A stretch of 61,347 nucleotides of DNA from CBFHND01 sp965657085. Its GTDB lineage: Bacteria > Pseudomonadota > Alphaproteobacteria > Rhodobacterales > Rhodobacteraceae. The stretch spans positions 1-61,347 of the forward strand of contig CBFHND010000022.1 of the NCBI GenBank assembly GCA_965657085.1, in the 5' to 3' direction. This document shows positions 34,902-42,387 of the stretch, piece after piece. The stretch's first letter is position 1. Every line of letters starts with the position of its first letter. The notes beneath the pieces are model-generated. The model searched no databases and was not told where the DNA came from. It worked only from the letters and a program-made list of their open reading frames with translations. The position numbers and the translations under genes were made by a program.

Positions 34902-35794
34902 TGGGGCAGGCGGCCTTTCTTTACGGGATCGGAGCAGCACGGGCGGGCACCACATGGTTGGCCCGCGCGCTGCGCATGCATCCCCAGGCCGCCCTGCCAC
35001 CTGTCAAGGAACTGCATTATTTCGACGCATTGGATCAGGACCGCGCGCAGTGGGCCATGGACCAGTTGATGCGGGCCCGGCAGGCGATGCGGGACGAGCT
35101 GACAGAGGCAACCCGGCCCGCCCTGCGCAAGAAGCTGACCACACGTTTGAGCGAGCTTGATCGCTGGATCGGGCTTGTTGGCACTCAGGAACAGGACGAT
35201 GCCCGCTACGAGGCGCTGATGCAGCGCCGGATCGGCGATGACACGCGCGTGGTGGCCGACATCACACCCGCCTATGCCACGATGCAGGCGGATGTGTTCA
35301 AACGCATGGCGGCGCTCAATGGTGGCGACGTGCGCTTCGTGATGTTGTTGCGCGACCCCGTCGACCGGTTGTGGTCCAACGTGCGCCTGACGCTGGCCCG
35401 CCGCGTGGCCAAGGGGCTCGACCCCGAACAGGTGCGCCAGCGGCTCGTGGGCGACATCGCCAGCACGCAGGACACGCCGGAACTGGCCCGCGCGGATTAC
35501 GCGGCAACCCTCGACCGGTTGAAGAACACCGTGGACGCAGACAAGCAGCAGGTGCTCTTTTTCGAGGACATTATCACCGGCAAGGGTGTCGAGGCGCTGA
35601 GCGGGTTCTTGAACCTCGACACACCATTGGACCCGCCAGAAGAGGCGGTGAACACAACTGATGATCTGGACATGCGTCCCGAAGAGCGGGCGATTTTGCG
35701 CCGCGTGACGGACACGCAATACGAATTCGCCGCGGCGCATCTGGGCAAGCTGCCCAAGCGCTGGACCGAGAACATGAAGGAGAGTGCGGCATGA
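34901..35794 (+). CDS. Sulfotransferase-family protein inside the nuo cluster
   Basis: A 297-residue predicted PAPS-dependent sulfotransferase. The 5'-phosphosulfate loop is YGIGAARAGTTWLARAL (residues 8-24), where the usual Lys before GTT is replaced by Ala-Gly spacing with Arg14. The 3'-phosphate site is FVMLLRDPVDRLWSNVR with Arg151 and Ser159. A Glu/Arg-rich helical insert spans about 45-115. It lies between nuoC and nuoD, overlapping both the 57-residue gene (TGATG) and nuoD (four bases). No complex I chemistry calls for sulfation, so its presence here is puzzling; it may act on a lipid, glycan or protein. Confidence 0.85.
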   Translation: MGQAAFLYGIGAARAGTTWLARALRMHPQAALPPVKELHYFDALDQDRAQWAMDQLMRARQAMRDELTEATRPALRKKLTTRLSELDRWIGLVGTQEQDDARYEALMQRRIGDDTRVVADITPAYATMQADVFKRMAALNGGDVRFVMLLRDPVDRLWSNVRLTLARRVAKGLDPEQVRQRLVGDIASTQDTPELARADYAATLDRLKNTVDADKQQVLFFEDIITGKGVEALSGFLNLDTPLDPPEEAVNTTDDLDMRPEERAILRRVTDTQYEFAAAHLGKLPKRWTENMKESAA

Positions 35795-37005
35795 TGGACG
35801 GCTCGAAATTCGAAGATGCCCTGACAGGCGAACAGAAAATCCGCAACTTCAACATCAACTTTGGCCCGCAGCACCCTGCGGCCCACGGCGTGTTGCGCCT
35901 TGTGCTGGAGCTGGACGGCGAAGTGGTCGAACGCTGCGACCCGCACATCGGTCTTTTGCACCGTGGCACCGAAAAGCTGATGGAAAGCCGCACCTACCTG
36001 CAAAACCTGCCCTATTTCGACCGGTTGGATTACGTGGCCCCGATGAATCAGGAACACGCCTGGTGTCTGGCCATCGAAAAGCTGACAGGTGTCGAGGTGC
36101 CGCGTCGTGCCTCGCTGATCCGGGTGCTTTATTCCGAGATCGGGCGGGTGCTGAACCACCTGCTGAATGTCACCACGCAGGCTATGGACGTGGGCGCGCT
36201 GACGCCACCGCTCTGGGGCTTTGAAGAGCGTGAAAAGCTGATGATCTTTTACGAACGGGCCTGCGGTGCACGTCTGCACGCGGCCTATTTCCGCCCGGGC
36301 GGGGTGCATCAGGATTTGCCGGATGACCTGCTGGATGACATTGAACAGTGGGCGCATGAGTTTCCGGCCGTTCTGGACGACATCGACGGGCTGTTGACCG
36401 AAAACCGCATCTTCAAACAGCGCAACGCGGACATCGGCATCGTGACCGAAGAGGATATCCTTGAATACGGGTTCTCGGGCGTGATGGTGCGTGGCTCTGG
36501 TCTGGCATGGGATCTGCGCCGTGCGCAGCCCTATGAATGCTACGACGAGTTCGATTTCCAGATCCCAGTGGGCAAGAACGGCGACTGTTACGACCGTTAC
36601 CTGTGCCGCATGGAAGAAATGCGCCAGTCGGTCGGCATCATCAAACAGTCCATTGCCAAGCTGCGCGAGGCCACGGGCGACATCCTGGCGCGCGGCAAGA
36701 TCACACCGCCCAGCCGCACCGATATGAAAACCTCGATGGAAAGCCTGATCCACCACTTCAAGCTTTACACCGAAGGGTTCCACGTGCCCGAGGGGGAAGT
36801 GTACTGCGCGGTCGAGGCGCCCAAGGGCGAGTTCGGTGTGTACCTTGTGGCAGATGGCACGAACAAACCCTACCGCGCCAAGCTGCGCGCGCCGGGCTTT
36901 TTGCACCTGCAAGCGATGGATCACATGAGCCGTGGCCACCAACTGGCTGATGTTGCTGCGATTATCGGAACAATGGATGTCGTTTTCGGGGAGATCGACC
37001 GCTAG
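35791..37005 (+). CDS. nuoD: NADH-quinone oxidoreductase subunit D
   Basis: A 404-residue subunit that forms the quinone pocket with NuoB. Landmarks are FGPQHPAAHGVLR (quinone-headgroup His region), GLLHRGTEKLMESRTY, TPPLWGFEEREKLM and the C-terminal VVFGEIDR with which the family ends. A second ATG three bases later could be the start. The start lies inside the sulfotransferase stop region, showing direct coupling. Confidence 0.97.
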   Translation: MMDGSKFEDALTGEQKIRNFNINFGPQHPAAHGVLRLVLELDGEVVERCDPHIGLLHRGTEKLMESRTYLQNLPYFDRLDYVAPMNQEHAWCLAIEKLTGVEVPRRASLIRVLYSEIGRVLNHLLNVTTQAMDVGALTPPLWGFEEREKLMIFYERACGARLHAAYFRPGGVHQDLPDDLLDDIEQWAHEFPAVLDDIDGLLTENRIFKQRNADIGIVTEEDILEYGFSGVMVRGSGLAWDLRRAQPYECYDEFDFQIPVGKNGDCYDRYLCRMEEMRQSVGIIKQSIAKLREATGDILARGKITPPSRTDMKTSMESLIHHFKLYTEGFHVPEGEVYCAVEAPKGEFGVYLVADGTNKPYRAKLRAPGFLHLQAMDHMSRGHQLADVAAIIGTMDVVFGEIDR

Positions 37006-37087
37006 TGCCTTCCCGCTCTCTTCACCTTGCAAAGACAACTCCCGCCGGAGGCAGCCGCTGCCTCGACACGTACCAAGGGTAAACCAA

Positions 37088-38266
37088 ATGCTTCGCCGTC
37101 TGCACCACGACCAACCCGAAACCTTCGCCTTCACGCCCGCCAATCAGGCCTGGGCCGAGGCGCAGATCACCAAGTATCCCGAGGGCCGTCAGGCCAGCGC
37201 GATCATTCCGCTGTTGTGGCGCGCGCAAGAACAGGAAGGGTGGTTGACCCGCCCGGCCATCGAACATGTGTCCGACATGTTGGGCCTCGCCTATATCCGC
37301 GGGCTCGAGGTCGCATCGTTTTACTTCATGTTCCAGCTGCAACCCGTTGGTTCCGTTGCGCATATTCAGGTTTGCGGCACCACGTCCTGCATGATCTGCG
37401 GGGCAGAGGACCTTGTTGCCGTGTGCCGCGAAAAGATCGCGGACAAACCGCATGAGCTGTCCGCCGATGGCAAGTTCAGCTGGGAAGAGGTCGAATGCCT
37501 CGGGTCCTGCGCAAATGCGCCGATGGCGCAAATCGGCAAGGATTACTACGAGGACCTCACCGCTGCGCGCATGGGCGAGATCATTGATGAGCTTGCCACG
37601 GGCCGCGTGCCGGTTCCGGGTCCGCAGAACGGCCGCTATGCATCCGAGCCTTTGTCCGGGCTGACCAGCCTGACCGAATACGACAGCGGCAAGACGCAGT
37701 ACAACGCCTCCGTGCAACTGGCGACGGACATCGGCGACACGGTCAAGCGGATCGACGGCACCGAAGTGCCTCTGATAGCGCCTTGGCAGGGTAAGGCGGC
37801 CAATTCGCCTACCAAACCGCGCACGGCCAAGGCACGATCGGCCCCGGCCGCCAAGAAGGCCGCAGTCGCAAAAGCCCCGGCATCCGAAGCGAAATCGACG
37901 GCCAAACCGAAGCGCGCCAAGGCGGAGGCCAAACCGGCACCGACAGCGCCTGCTGCCAAGGATGCGGGCGCAGGAAAGAAACCGCGCACCATGAACGCCC
38001 CCCGAAAGGGAGGAGCGGACGATCTGAAGCTGATCAAGGGCATCGGTCCGAAGCTTGAGACGATGTTGCACGGGTTGGGTTTTTACCACTTCGATCAGGT
38101 GGCCAAGTGGTCAGCGGGCGAGGTGGCTTGGGTTGATCAGAATCTCGAAGGCTTCAAGGGTCGCGTGAGCCGTGACAATTGGGTCACGCAGGCGCAGGCG
38201 CTCGCCTCCGGAGCAGAGACAGAATTTTCCCAACGTGCCAAAAAAGACGGTATCTATAAAAAGTAG
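37088..38266 (+). CDS. nuoE: NADH-quinone oxidoreductase subunit E with C-terminal extension
   Basis: A 392-residue protein, far longer than the roughly 160-240 residues usual for NuoE. Residues 1-180 are the thioredoxin-like core with cluster N1a ligands Cys96, Cys101 (CGTTSCMICG), Cys137 and Cys141 (ECLGSCANAP). Residues about 235-308 form an Ala/Lys/Pro-rich histone-H1-like linker. Residues 310-372 form a separate domain beginning DDLKLIKGIGPKLETMLHGL, a helix-hairpin-helix-type fold resembling COG3743 proteins. The domain is duplicated at the end of the next gene's product. AAGGG precedes the ATG. Confidence 0.95.
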   Translation: MLRRLHHDQPETFAFTPANQAWAEAQITKYPEGRQASAIIPLLWRAQEQEGWLTRPAIEHVSDMLGLAYIRGLEVASFYFMFQLQPVGSVAHIQVCGTTSCMICGAEDLVAVCREKIADKPHELSADGKFSWEEVECLGSCANAPMAQIGKDYYEDLTAARMGEIIDELATGRVPVPGPQNGRYASEPLSGLTSLTEYDSGKTQYNASVQLATDIGDTVKRIDGTEVPLIAPWQGKAANSPTKPRTAKARSAPAAKKAAVAKAPASEAKSTAKPKRAKAEAKPAPTAPAAKDAGAGKKPRTMNAPRKGGADDLKLIKGIGPKLETMLHGLGFYHFDQVAKWSAGEVAWVDQNLEGFKGRVSRDNWVTQAQALASGAETEFSQRAKKDGIYKK

Positions 38267-38295
38267 AATAACCTTTGAACGGGAGAGGGAAACTC

Positions 38296-39300
38296 ATGGA
38301 CAACAATCAAGGGATGATCAGCTGCGCTTTGGGGTGCTGGCTGGTGGCTGCTCTGGCCGGTGTTCTGGCGGCAGTTCTTTTGATGCTTCTGGGCGACTGG
38401 AGCTTTATGCAGGGCGTGTTTGCCGGTGTGGTGATCTTCTTGATCGCGGGGGCGCTGCTGAGCTGGATCTTGTGCAAGCCGCTGCCTGCGGCGGGCGAAG
38501 TCAGCATTGACCCCAAGGACTCCGCAGTGGCCAAGGCAGAAGCGGCACGCACGGGCGCCACGGCATCCGCTGCAGCCCCGGCCGCCGCAGCATCGGGCGC
38601 GGCGACAGCGTCCAAGGGGGCGGAATCCTCGGGCGGCGCACCTGCAAAAACCGCAGAGGTCAAGCCAAGCGCCAAGCTGGCCGGTCAGGACGACCTGGCC
38701 GCACGCAAGGGTGAGTGGAAATACGAAAAACCTGCAGACGAGGCCGCACCCGCCGCCAAGAAAGCGCCTGCCAAGAAAGCCGCAGCCAAGAAGGCGCCTG
38801 CCAAGAAGACGGCTGCCAAGGGCGCTGCGGCCAAGGACGCCACCGCAAAGAGCGCACCCAAGGCAGCAGCCAAAGCCGCGCCCAAAGCGGCGGCCAAGCC
38901 CGCAGCGAAAGCAGCCGCCAAGCCAGCAGCCAAGGCCAAGGCAGAGGCAAAGCCCGCGACCAAGTCCAAGGCCGCAAGCGGCAGTGCGAACACCCGCAAG
39001 CCCGTGGCCGCCGATGGCAAGCCTGAAACGCTGAAGAAGGCGCGCGCAGGCGGTCCCGATGATCTCAAGATGATCAAGGGTGTCGGCCCCAAGATGGAAA
39101 AGATGCTGCACGGCATGGGCTTTTACCACTTCGATCAGGTCGCCAGCTGGCGCAAGAAGGAAGTCGAATGGGTCGATAACAACCTCGAAGGCTTCAAGGG
39201 CCGCGTGAGCCGCGATGAGTGGGTCAAGCAGGCCAAGGTGCTGGCCAAGGGCGGCACCACCGAGTTTTCGAACAAGGTCAAGAAAGGCGGCGTTTACTAA
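38296..39300 (+). CDS. Membrane-anchored protein with AKP linker and HhH domain shared with NuoE
   Basis: A 334-residue protein. Residues 1-60 hold two membrane segments (SCALGCWLVAALAGVLAAVLL and FAGVVIFLIAGALLSWIL, read as 10-33 and 41-60). Residues about 70-250 are an Ala/Lys/Pro-rich linker with many AAKKAPAKK-type repeats. Residues 251-334 match the NuoE extension closely: DDLKMIKGVGPKMEKMLHGM, GFYHFDQVASW, NNLEGFKGRVSRDEWVKQA. The linker DNA is repetitive, so its length may vary between strains. A membrane anchor that shares a domain with a peripheral subunit suggests a tether or assembly role; not shown. Confidence 0.85.
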   Translation: MDNNQGMISCALGCWLVAALAGVLAAVLLMLLGDWSFMQGVFAGVVIFLIAGALLSWILCKPLPAAGEVSIDPKDSAVAKAEAARTGATASAAAPAAAASGAATASKGAESSGGAPAKTAEVKPSAKLAGQDDLAARKGEWKYEKPADEAAPAAKKAPAKKAAAKKAPAKKTAAKGAAAKDATAKSAPKAAAKAAPKAAAKPAAKAAAKPAAKAKAEAKPATKSKAASGSANTRKPVAADGKPETLKKARAGGPDDLKMIKGVGPKMEKMLHGMGFYHFDQVASWRKKEVEWVDNNLEGFKGRVSRDEWVKQAKVLAKGGTTEFSNKVKKGGVY

Positions 39301-39313
39301 ACGCTGACACACA

Positions 39314-39535
39314 ATGGTGCAGAGCCACGATCGCACAACAAAGGCAGGCCAGCGCATCGCGCTTTGGATTGCTGGCGTTGGGGTGATGTGGCTCTGCGCG
39401 AATATCGCGGGGGAATACCTGGGCTGGTCCAACCGGACGCGCGCCCTTTTTGACCTCGCGGCGCTGGCCGGTTTCGGCTTTGCGCTTTGGATCGTTTTCA
39501 ACATCTGGCGGGACCGCCAGAAGGACAAGGGCTAG
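39314..39535 (+). CDS. DUF5337-type small membrane protein
   Basis: A 73-residue protein with two membrane segments (IALWIAGVGVMWLCANIAG and LFDLAALAGFGFALWIVFNI), each followed by charged residues (WRDRQKDKG at the end). It matches my recollection of DUF5337 proteins, which are confined to Rhodobacteraceae-type nuo clusters. No function is known. It lies between the HhH protein gene and nuoF with a 5-base gap to nuoF. Confidence 0.75.
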   Translation: MVQSHDRTTKAGQRIALWIAGVGVMWLCANIAGEYLGWSNRTRALFDLAALAGFGFALWIVFNIWRDRQKDKG

Positions 39536-39540
39536 CTGCT

Positions 39541-40836
39541 ATGCTGCAGGACAAGGACCGGATTTTCACCAACCTCTACGGGATGCACGATCGTACGTTG
39601 AAAGGTGCGATGGCGCGCGGCCATTGGGATGGCACGGCAGGTATCCTCAAAAAGGGCCGGGACTGGATCGTTCAGCAGATGAAGGACAGCGGGTTGCGCG
39701 GTCGGGGCGGTGCAGGATTCCCCACGGGCCTCAAATGGTCATTCATGCCCAAGGAAAGCGACGGGCGCCCCAGCTATCTGGTGGTGAATGCCGACGAGTC
39801 CGAGCCGGGCACCTGCAAGGACCGCGAAATCATGCGCCACGATCCGCACACGCTGATCGAAGGGTGCCTGATCGCCAGCTTCGCCATGCAGGCCAACGCC
39901 TGCTACATCTATATCCGCGGTGAATACATCCGCGAAAAAGAAGCCCTGCAAGCCGCCATTGACGAGGCCTATGACGCGGGCCTCGTGGGCAAGAACGCCT
40001 GCAAATCGGGCTGGGATTTCGACATCTACCTGCACCACGGGGCAGGGGCCTATATCTGCGGTGAGGAAACCGCACTTCTGGAAAGCCTTGAAGGCAAGAA
40101 GGGCATGCCCCGGATGAAACCACCGTTCCCGGCGGGTGCGGGCCTGTATGGCTGCCCCACCACCGTGAACAACGTGGAATCCATTGCCGTGGTGCCGACC
40201 ATCCTGCGCCGGGGACCGGAATGGTTTTCGGGTTTTGGACGCGCGAACAACGCGGGCACCAAGCTCTTTGCGATCTCGGGCCATGTGAACAATCCTTGCG
40301 TGGTCGAAGAGGCCATGTCGATCACCTTCGAGGAACTGATCGAAACCCATTGCGGCGGCATCAGAGGCGGCTGGGACAACCTCAAGGCGGTGATCCCCGG
40401 CGGATCCTCTGTGCCGTGTATTCGCGGTGAAGAGATGAAAGACGCCATCATGGATTTCGACTACCTGCGCGAACAACGCTCGGGCCTTGGCACAGCGGCG
40501 GTGATCGTGATGGACAAGGACACGGACATCATCAAGGCAATCTGGCGGTTGTCGAAGTTCTACAAGCACGAAAGCTGTGGCCAGTGCACACCGTGCCGCG
40601 AAGGCACCGGCTGGATGATGCGGGTGATGGACCGTCTGGTGACAGGCGAGGCGGAGGTCGAGGAAATCGACATGCTGCTGGATGTGACCAAGCAGGTCGA
40701 AGGCCACACCATCTGTGCGCTGGGGGATGCGGCGGCGTGGCCCATTCAGGGTCTTATCCGCAACTTCCGCGACGAGATCGAAGACCGGATCAAACACAAA
40801 CGCACGGGCCGCGTCAGCGCGGTTGCGGCGGAGTAG
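39541..40836 (+). CDS. nuoF: NADH-quinone oxidoreductase subunit F
   Basis: A 431-residue subunit binding NADH, FMN and cluster N3; with NuoE it is the electron entry point. The Gly-rich FMN/NADH loop is GLRGRGGAGFPTGLKW (51-66), then NADESEPGTCKDR and GAGAYICGEETALLESLEG. Cluster N3 ligands are Cys346, Cys349 and Cys352 (ESCGQCTPCREG) plus Cys392 (HTICALGDAA). The ATG at 39541 is kept; nothing upstream fits the family. Confidence 0.97.
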   Translation: MLQDKDRIFTNLYGMHDRTLKGAMARGHWDGTAGILKKGRDWIVQQMKDSGLRGRGGAGFPTGLKWSFMPKESDGRPSYLVVNADESEPGTCKDREIMRHDPHTLIEGCLIASFAMQANACYIYIRGEYIREKEALQAAIDEAYDAGLVGKNACKSGWDFDIYLHHGAGAYICGEETALLESLEGKKGMPRMKPPFPAGAGLYGCPTTVNNVESIAVVPTILRRGPEWFSGFGRANNAGTKLFAISGHVNNPCVVEEAMSITFEELIETHCGGIRGGWDNLKAVIPGGSSVPCIRGEEMKDAIMDFDYLREQRSGLGTAAVIVMDKDTDIIKAIWRLSKFYKHESCGQCTPCREGTGWMMRVMDRLVTGEAEVEEIDMLLDVTKQVEGHTICALGDAAAWPIQGLIRNFRDEIEDRIKHKRTGRVSAVAAE

Positions 40837-40852
40837 GAAGCAATTGAAGTTG

Positions 40853-41080
40853 GTGCGCAACATCTGGGACGGGCTGCTGAGCGTGGCAGCCGCAGCCGCC
40901 ACGCTGGCCGTGGTGGGCATCCCGTTGTGGTCGGCGCATCTGGCGGTGAACGCGGGGCTGTCGCAGTCCTGGACCTACGTTCCGATGACGGCGTTGCTGT
41001 TCGTGGGCGGCCTGATCTTTTTCAGTTTTCTGCGCAAGGCGGTGGGCGGTGTCGCCCCGCTACGAGAGCGCAAGCGATGA
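40853..41080 (+). CDS. Small membrane protein in the nuo cluster (about 75 residues)
   Basis: About 75 residues with two membrane segments (LLSVAAAAATLAVVGIPLW and MTALLFVGGLIFFSFLRKAV) and a basic C-terminus PLRERKR. The start is unusual: in frame are TTG at 40844 and 40850 and GTG at 40853, all after AGGAAG at 40835-40840; I list the GTG, but TTG 40850 has better spacing. It begins 16 bases after nuoF. Family unknown. Confidence 0.6.
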   Translation: MRNIWDGLLSVAAAAATLAVVGIPLWSAHLAVNAGLSQSWTYVPMTALLFVGGLIFFSFLRKAVGGVAPLRERKR

Positions 41081-41102
41081 CACCTGTTGGGAGACAACAC
41101 TG

Positions 41103-41504
41103 ATGTTCGAGGCATATGCACATGCGGTGGCGTCCCTTGGGGGATACGCGATCGTGTTGGTGGTTCTGACCAGTATGTCGGTGGTGGGCCGTTCTGATGG
41201 CAAGCGGTGCGAATGCGGTCAAGTCAAGCGGGACTATGACGATGTGGTGTACCGCCGGGGGCGGGCCCATATGAATGCCGTGGAATCCGCGGCACCTTTC
41301 ATCGCTGCTGTGGTCGCGGCCATCCTTGTGGGCGCTTCGCCCTTCTGGGTGAACGTGCTGGCGTCGGTGTTTCTGGTGGCGCGGGTGATCGGGGCGGCGG
41401 TGCACATCGGCACCACCAGCCACAATCTGCGCAGTCTTTTCTGGTTCATCAGCATGCTGAGTGTGCTGGCGCTGGCGGTTATTGCGGTGTGGGGGGCATT
41501 TTGA
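41103..41504 (+). CDS. MAPEG-like membrane protein
   Basis: A 133-residue four-segment membrane protein. RGRAHMNAVESAAPFIAAVV recalls the Arg/His-x-Asn-x-x-Glu core of the MAPEG family (eicosanoid and glutathione-linked membrane enzymes); ARVIGAAVHIGTTSHNLRSL follows. A cytoplasmic loop carries CECGQVK, not normal for MAPEG. Its place among nuo genes suggests a lipid- or quinone-related role but nothing proves it. The stop overlaps the lipoprotein start (TGATG). Confidence 0.75.
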   Translation: MFEAYAHAVASLGGYAIVLVVLTSMSVVGRSDGKRCECGQVKRDYDDVVYRRGRAHMNAVESAAPFIAAVVAAILVGASPFWVNVLASVFLVARVIGAAVHIGTTSHNLRSLFWFISMLSVLALAVIAVWGAF

Positions 41505-41830
41505 TGCGAATGGCTTTGATCATGGCGGGGGCGCTGGCGCTGACCGCCTGTACGAACAGGGACGAGGCATTTGCCTTTGACGGACAGTATTACCGGGCCA
41601 AGGCGTCCAAGCTGGACAAGGACGACCGGGCGCAATTCGCGGTCAGCGTCAAACCGGTGTCGGCCTCTCTGGATGGTGCGCGCGAGGCGGGGCGCTATGA
41701 GGGCACGCGCTATTGCATCGAGAATTACGGCACCTCCCAGATCGAATGGTCAGAAGGCCCCGATGCCGAGGATGGCACCTTGCGCGTGGACAATGACACG
41801 CTGCTTTTGCAGGGGGAATGTGATCCCTGA
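41504..41830 (+). CDS. Putative lipoprotein in the nuo cluster, 108 residues
   Basis: A 108-residue protein with signal peptide MRMALIMAGALALTAC; the lipobox LTAC puts the acylated Cys at 16. The mature part is small and rich in charged residues, with YRAKASKLDKDDRAQFAVSV and a late RYCIENYGTSQIEW, and two further cysteines. Not recognised. Start overlaps the MAPEG-like gene's stop codon. Confidence 0.7.
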   Translation: MRMALIMAGALALTACTNRDEAFAFDGQYYRAKASKLDKDDRAQFAVSVKPVSASLDGAREAGRYEGTRYCIENYGTSQIEWSEGPDAEDGTLRVDNDTLLLQGECDP

Positions 41831-41866
41831 TGCAAGGCGTGTCTTCATATCAATCTGATTTCCTTG

Positions 41867-41908
41867 GGGAAAACCCGTTGATATTGCATATCAACAGGGT
41901 GGTTTCCC
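41867..41908 (+). promoter_or_regulatory. Long imperfect stem-loop within the nuo cluster
   Basis: GGGAAA (41867-41872), CCC (41874-41876), GTTGATAT (41877-41884), loop TGC, ATATCAAC (41888-41895), GGG (41897-41899), TTTCCC (41903-41908): nested complementary blocks forming a stem of about 17 pairs with small bulges. It lies in the 137-base gap before the DUF5333 gene, the widest gap inside the cluster. No T-run; could be a processing site, attenuator or protein-binding dyad. Confidence 0.5.
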
Positions 41909-41967
41909 ATGTGCTGAACAGCGCGCCCGCATCCTTGCGCGCGCGCGCGCAGCACAGGAGAGATATG

Positions 41968-42384
41968 ATGCGTACCCTTTCGATTGTTCCCGCCACGGCG
42001 CTGGCCGTGGCCCTGACCCTGACGGCCGTTGCCGCACAGGCCAAACCGCATCTGCGGGACGTGGCCGAAGTGGACGACGGCCTGTTGGCCATTGGCCTTG
42101 CCGACGAAATCCGCAAGACCTGCCCAGACATCTCGGCCCGGATGATCAAGGCCTACCGGTTCATCAACGACATCCGCAACCGGGCCCGCGCCCTTGGCTA
42201 CTCCGAGGCCGAGATCGACGCCTACCGCAAATCGGATGCGGAAAAGGCCCGGCTGAAAGCCGAAGGAAAGGCATATTTGACGGCCAATGGGGTTGTCGAA
42301 GGCCAGCCAGAGACGTATTGCGCGCTAGGGCGCATGGAAATCCAAAAATCGAGCCAGATTGGCGCGTTACTCAAGGTGAAATGA
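41968..42384 (+). CDS. DUF5333-type periplasmic protein
   Basis: A 138-residue exported protein: signal peptide MRTLSIVPATALAVAL then TLTAVAAQA, cleavage before KPHL. The mature domain is helical with two cysteines (RKTCPDI and ETYCALG) that could pair, and FINDIRNRARALGYSEAEID, typical of DUF5333 proteins as I recall them. A twin ATG at 41965/41968 follows CAGGAG; the second has better spacing. Found beside nuoG in related organisms; no known role. Confidence 0.75.
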   Translation: MRTLSIVPATALAVALTLTAVAAQAKPHLRDVAEVDDGLLAIGLADEIRKTCPDISARMIKAYRFINDIRNRARALGYSEAEIDAYRKSDAEKARLKAEGKAYLTANGVVEGQPETYCALGRMEIQKSSQIGALLKVK

Positions 42385-42387
42385 CAC

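Noticed and set aside
38740..38960. Short repeated units in DNA that could suggest a CRISPR or minisatellite array
   Set aside because: The repeats encode the AAKKAPAKK-type linker in frame; units are irregular and lack spacers.
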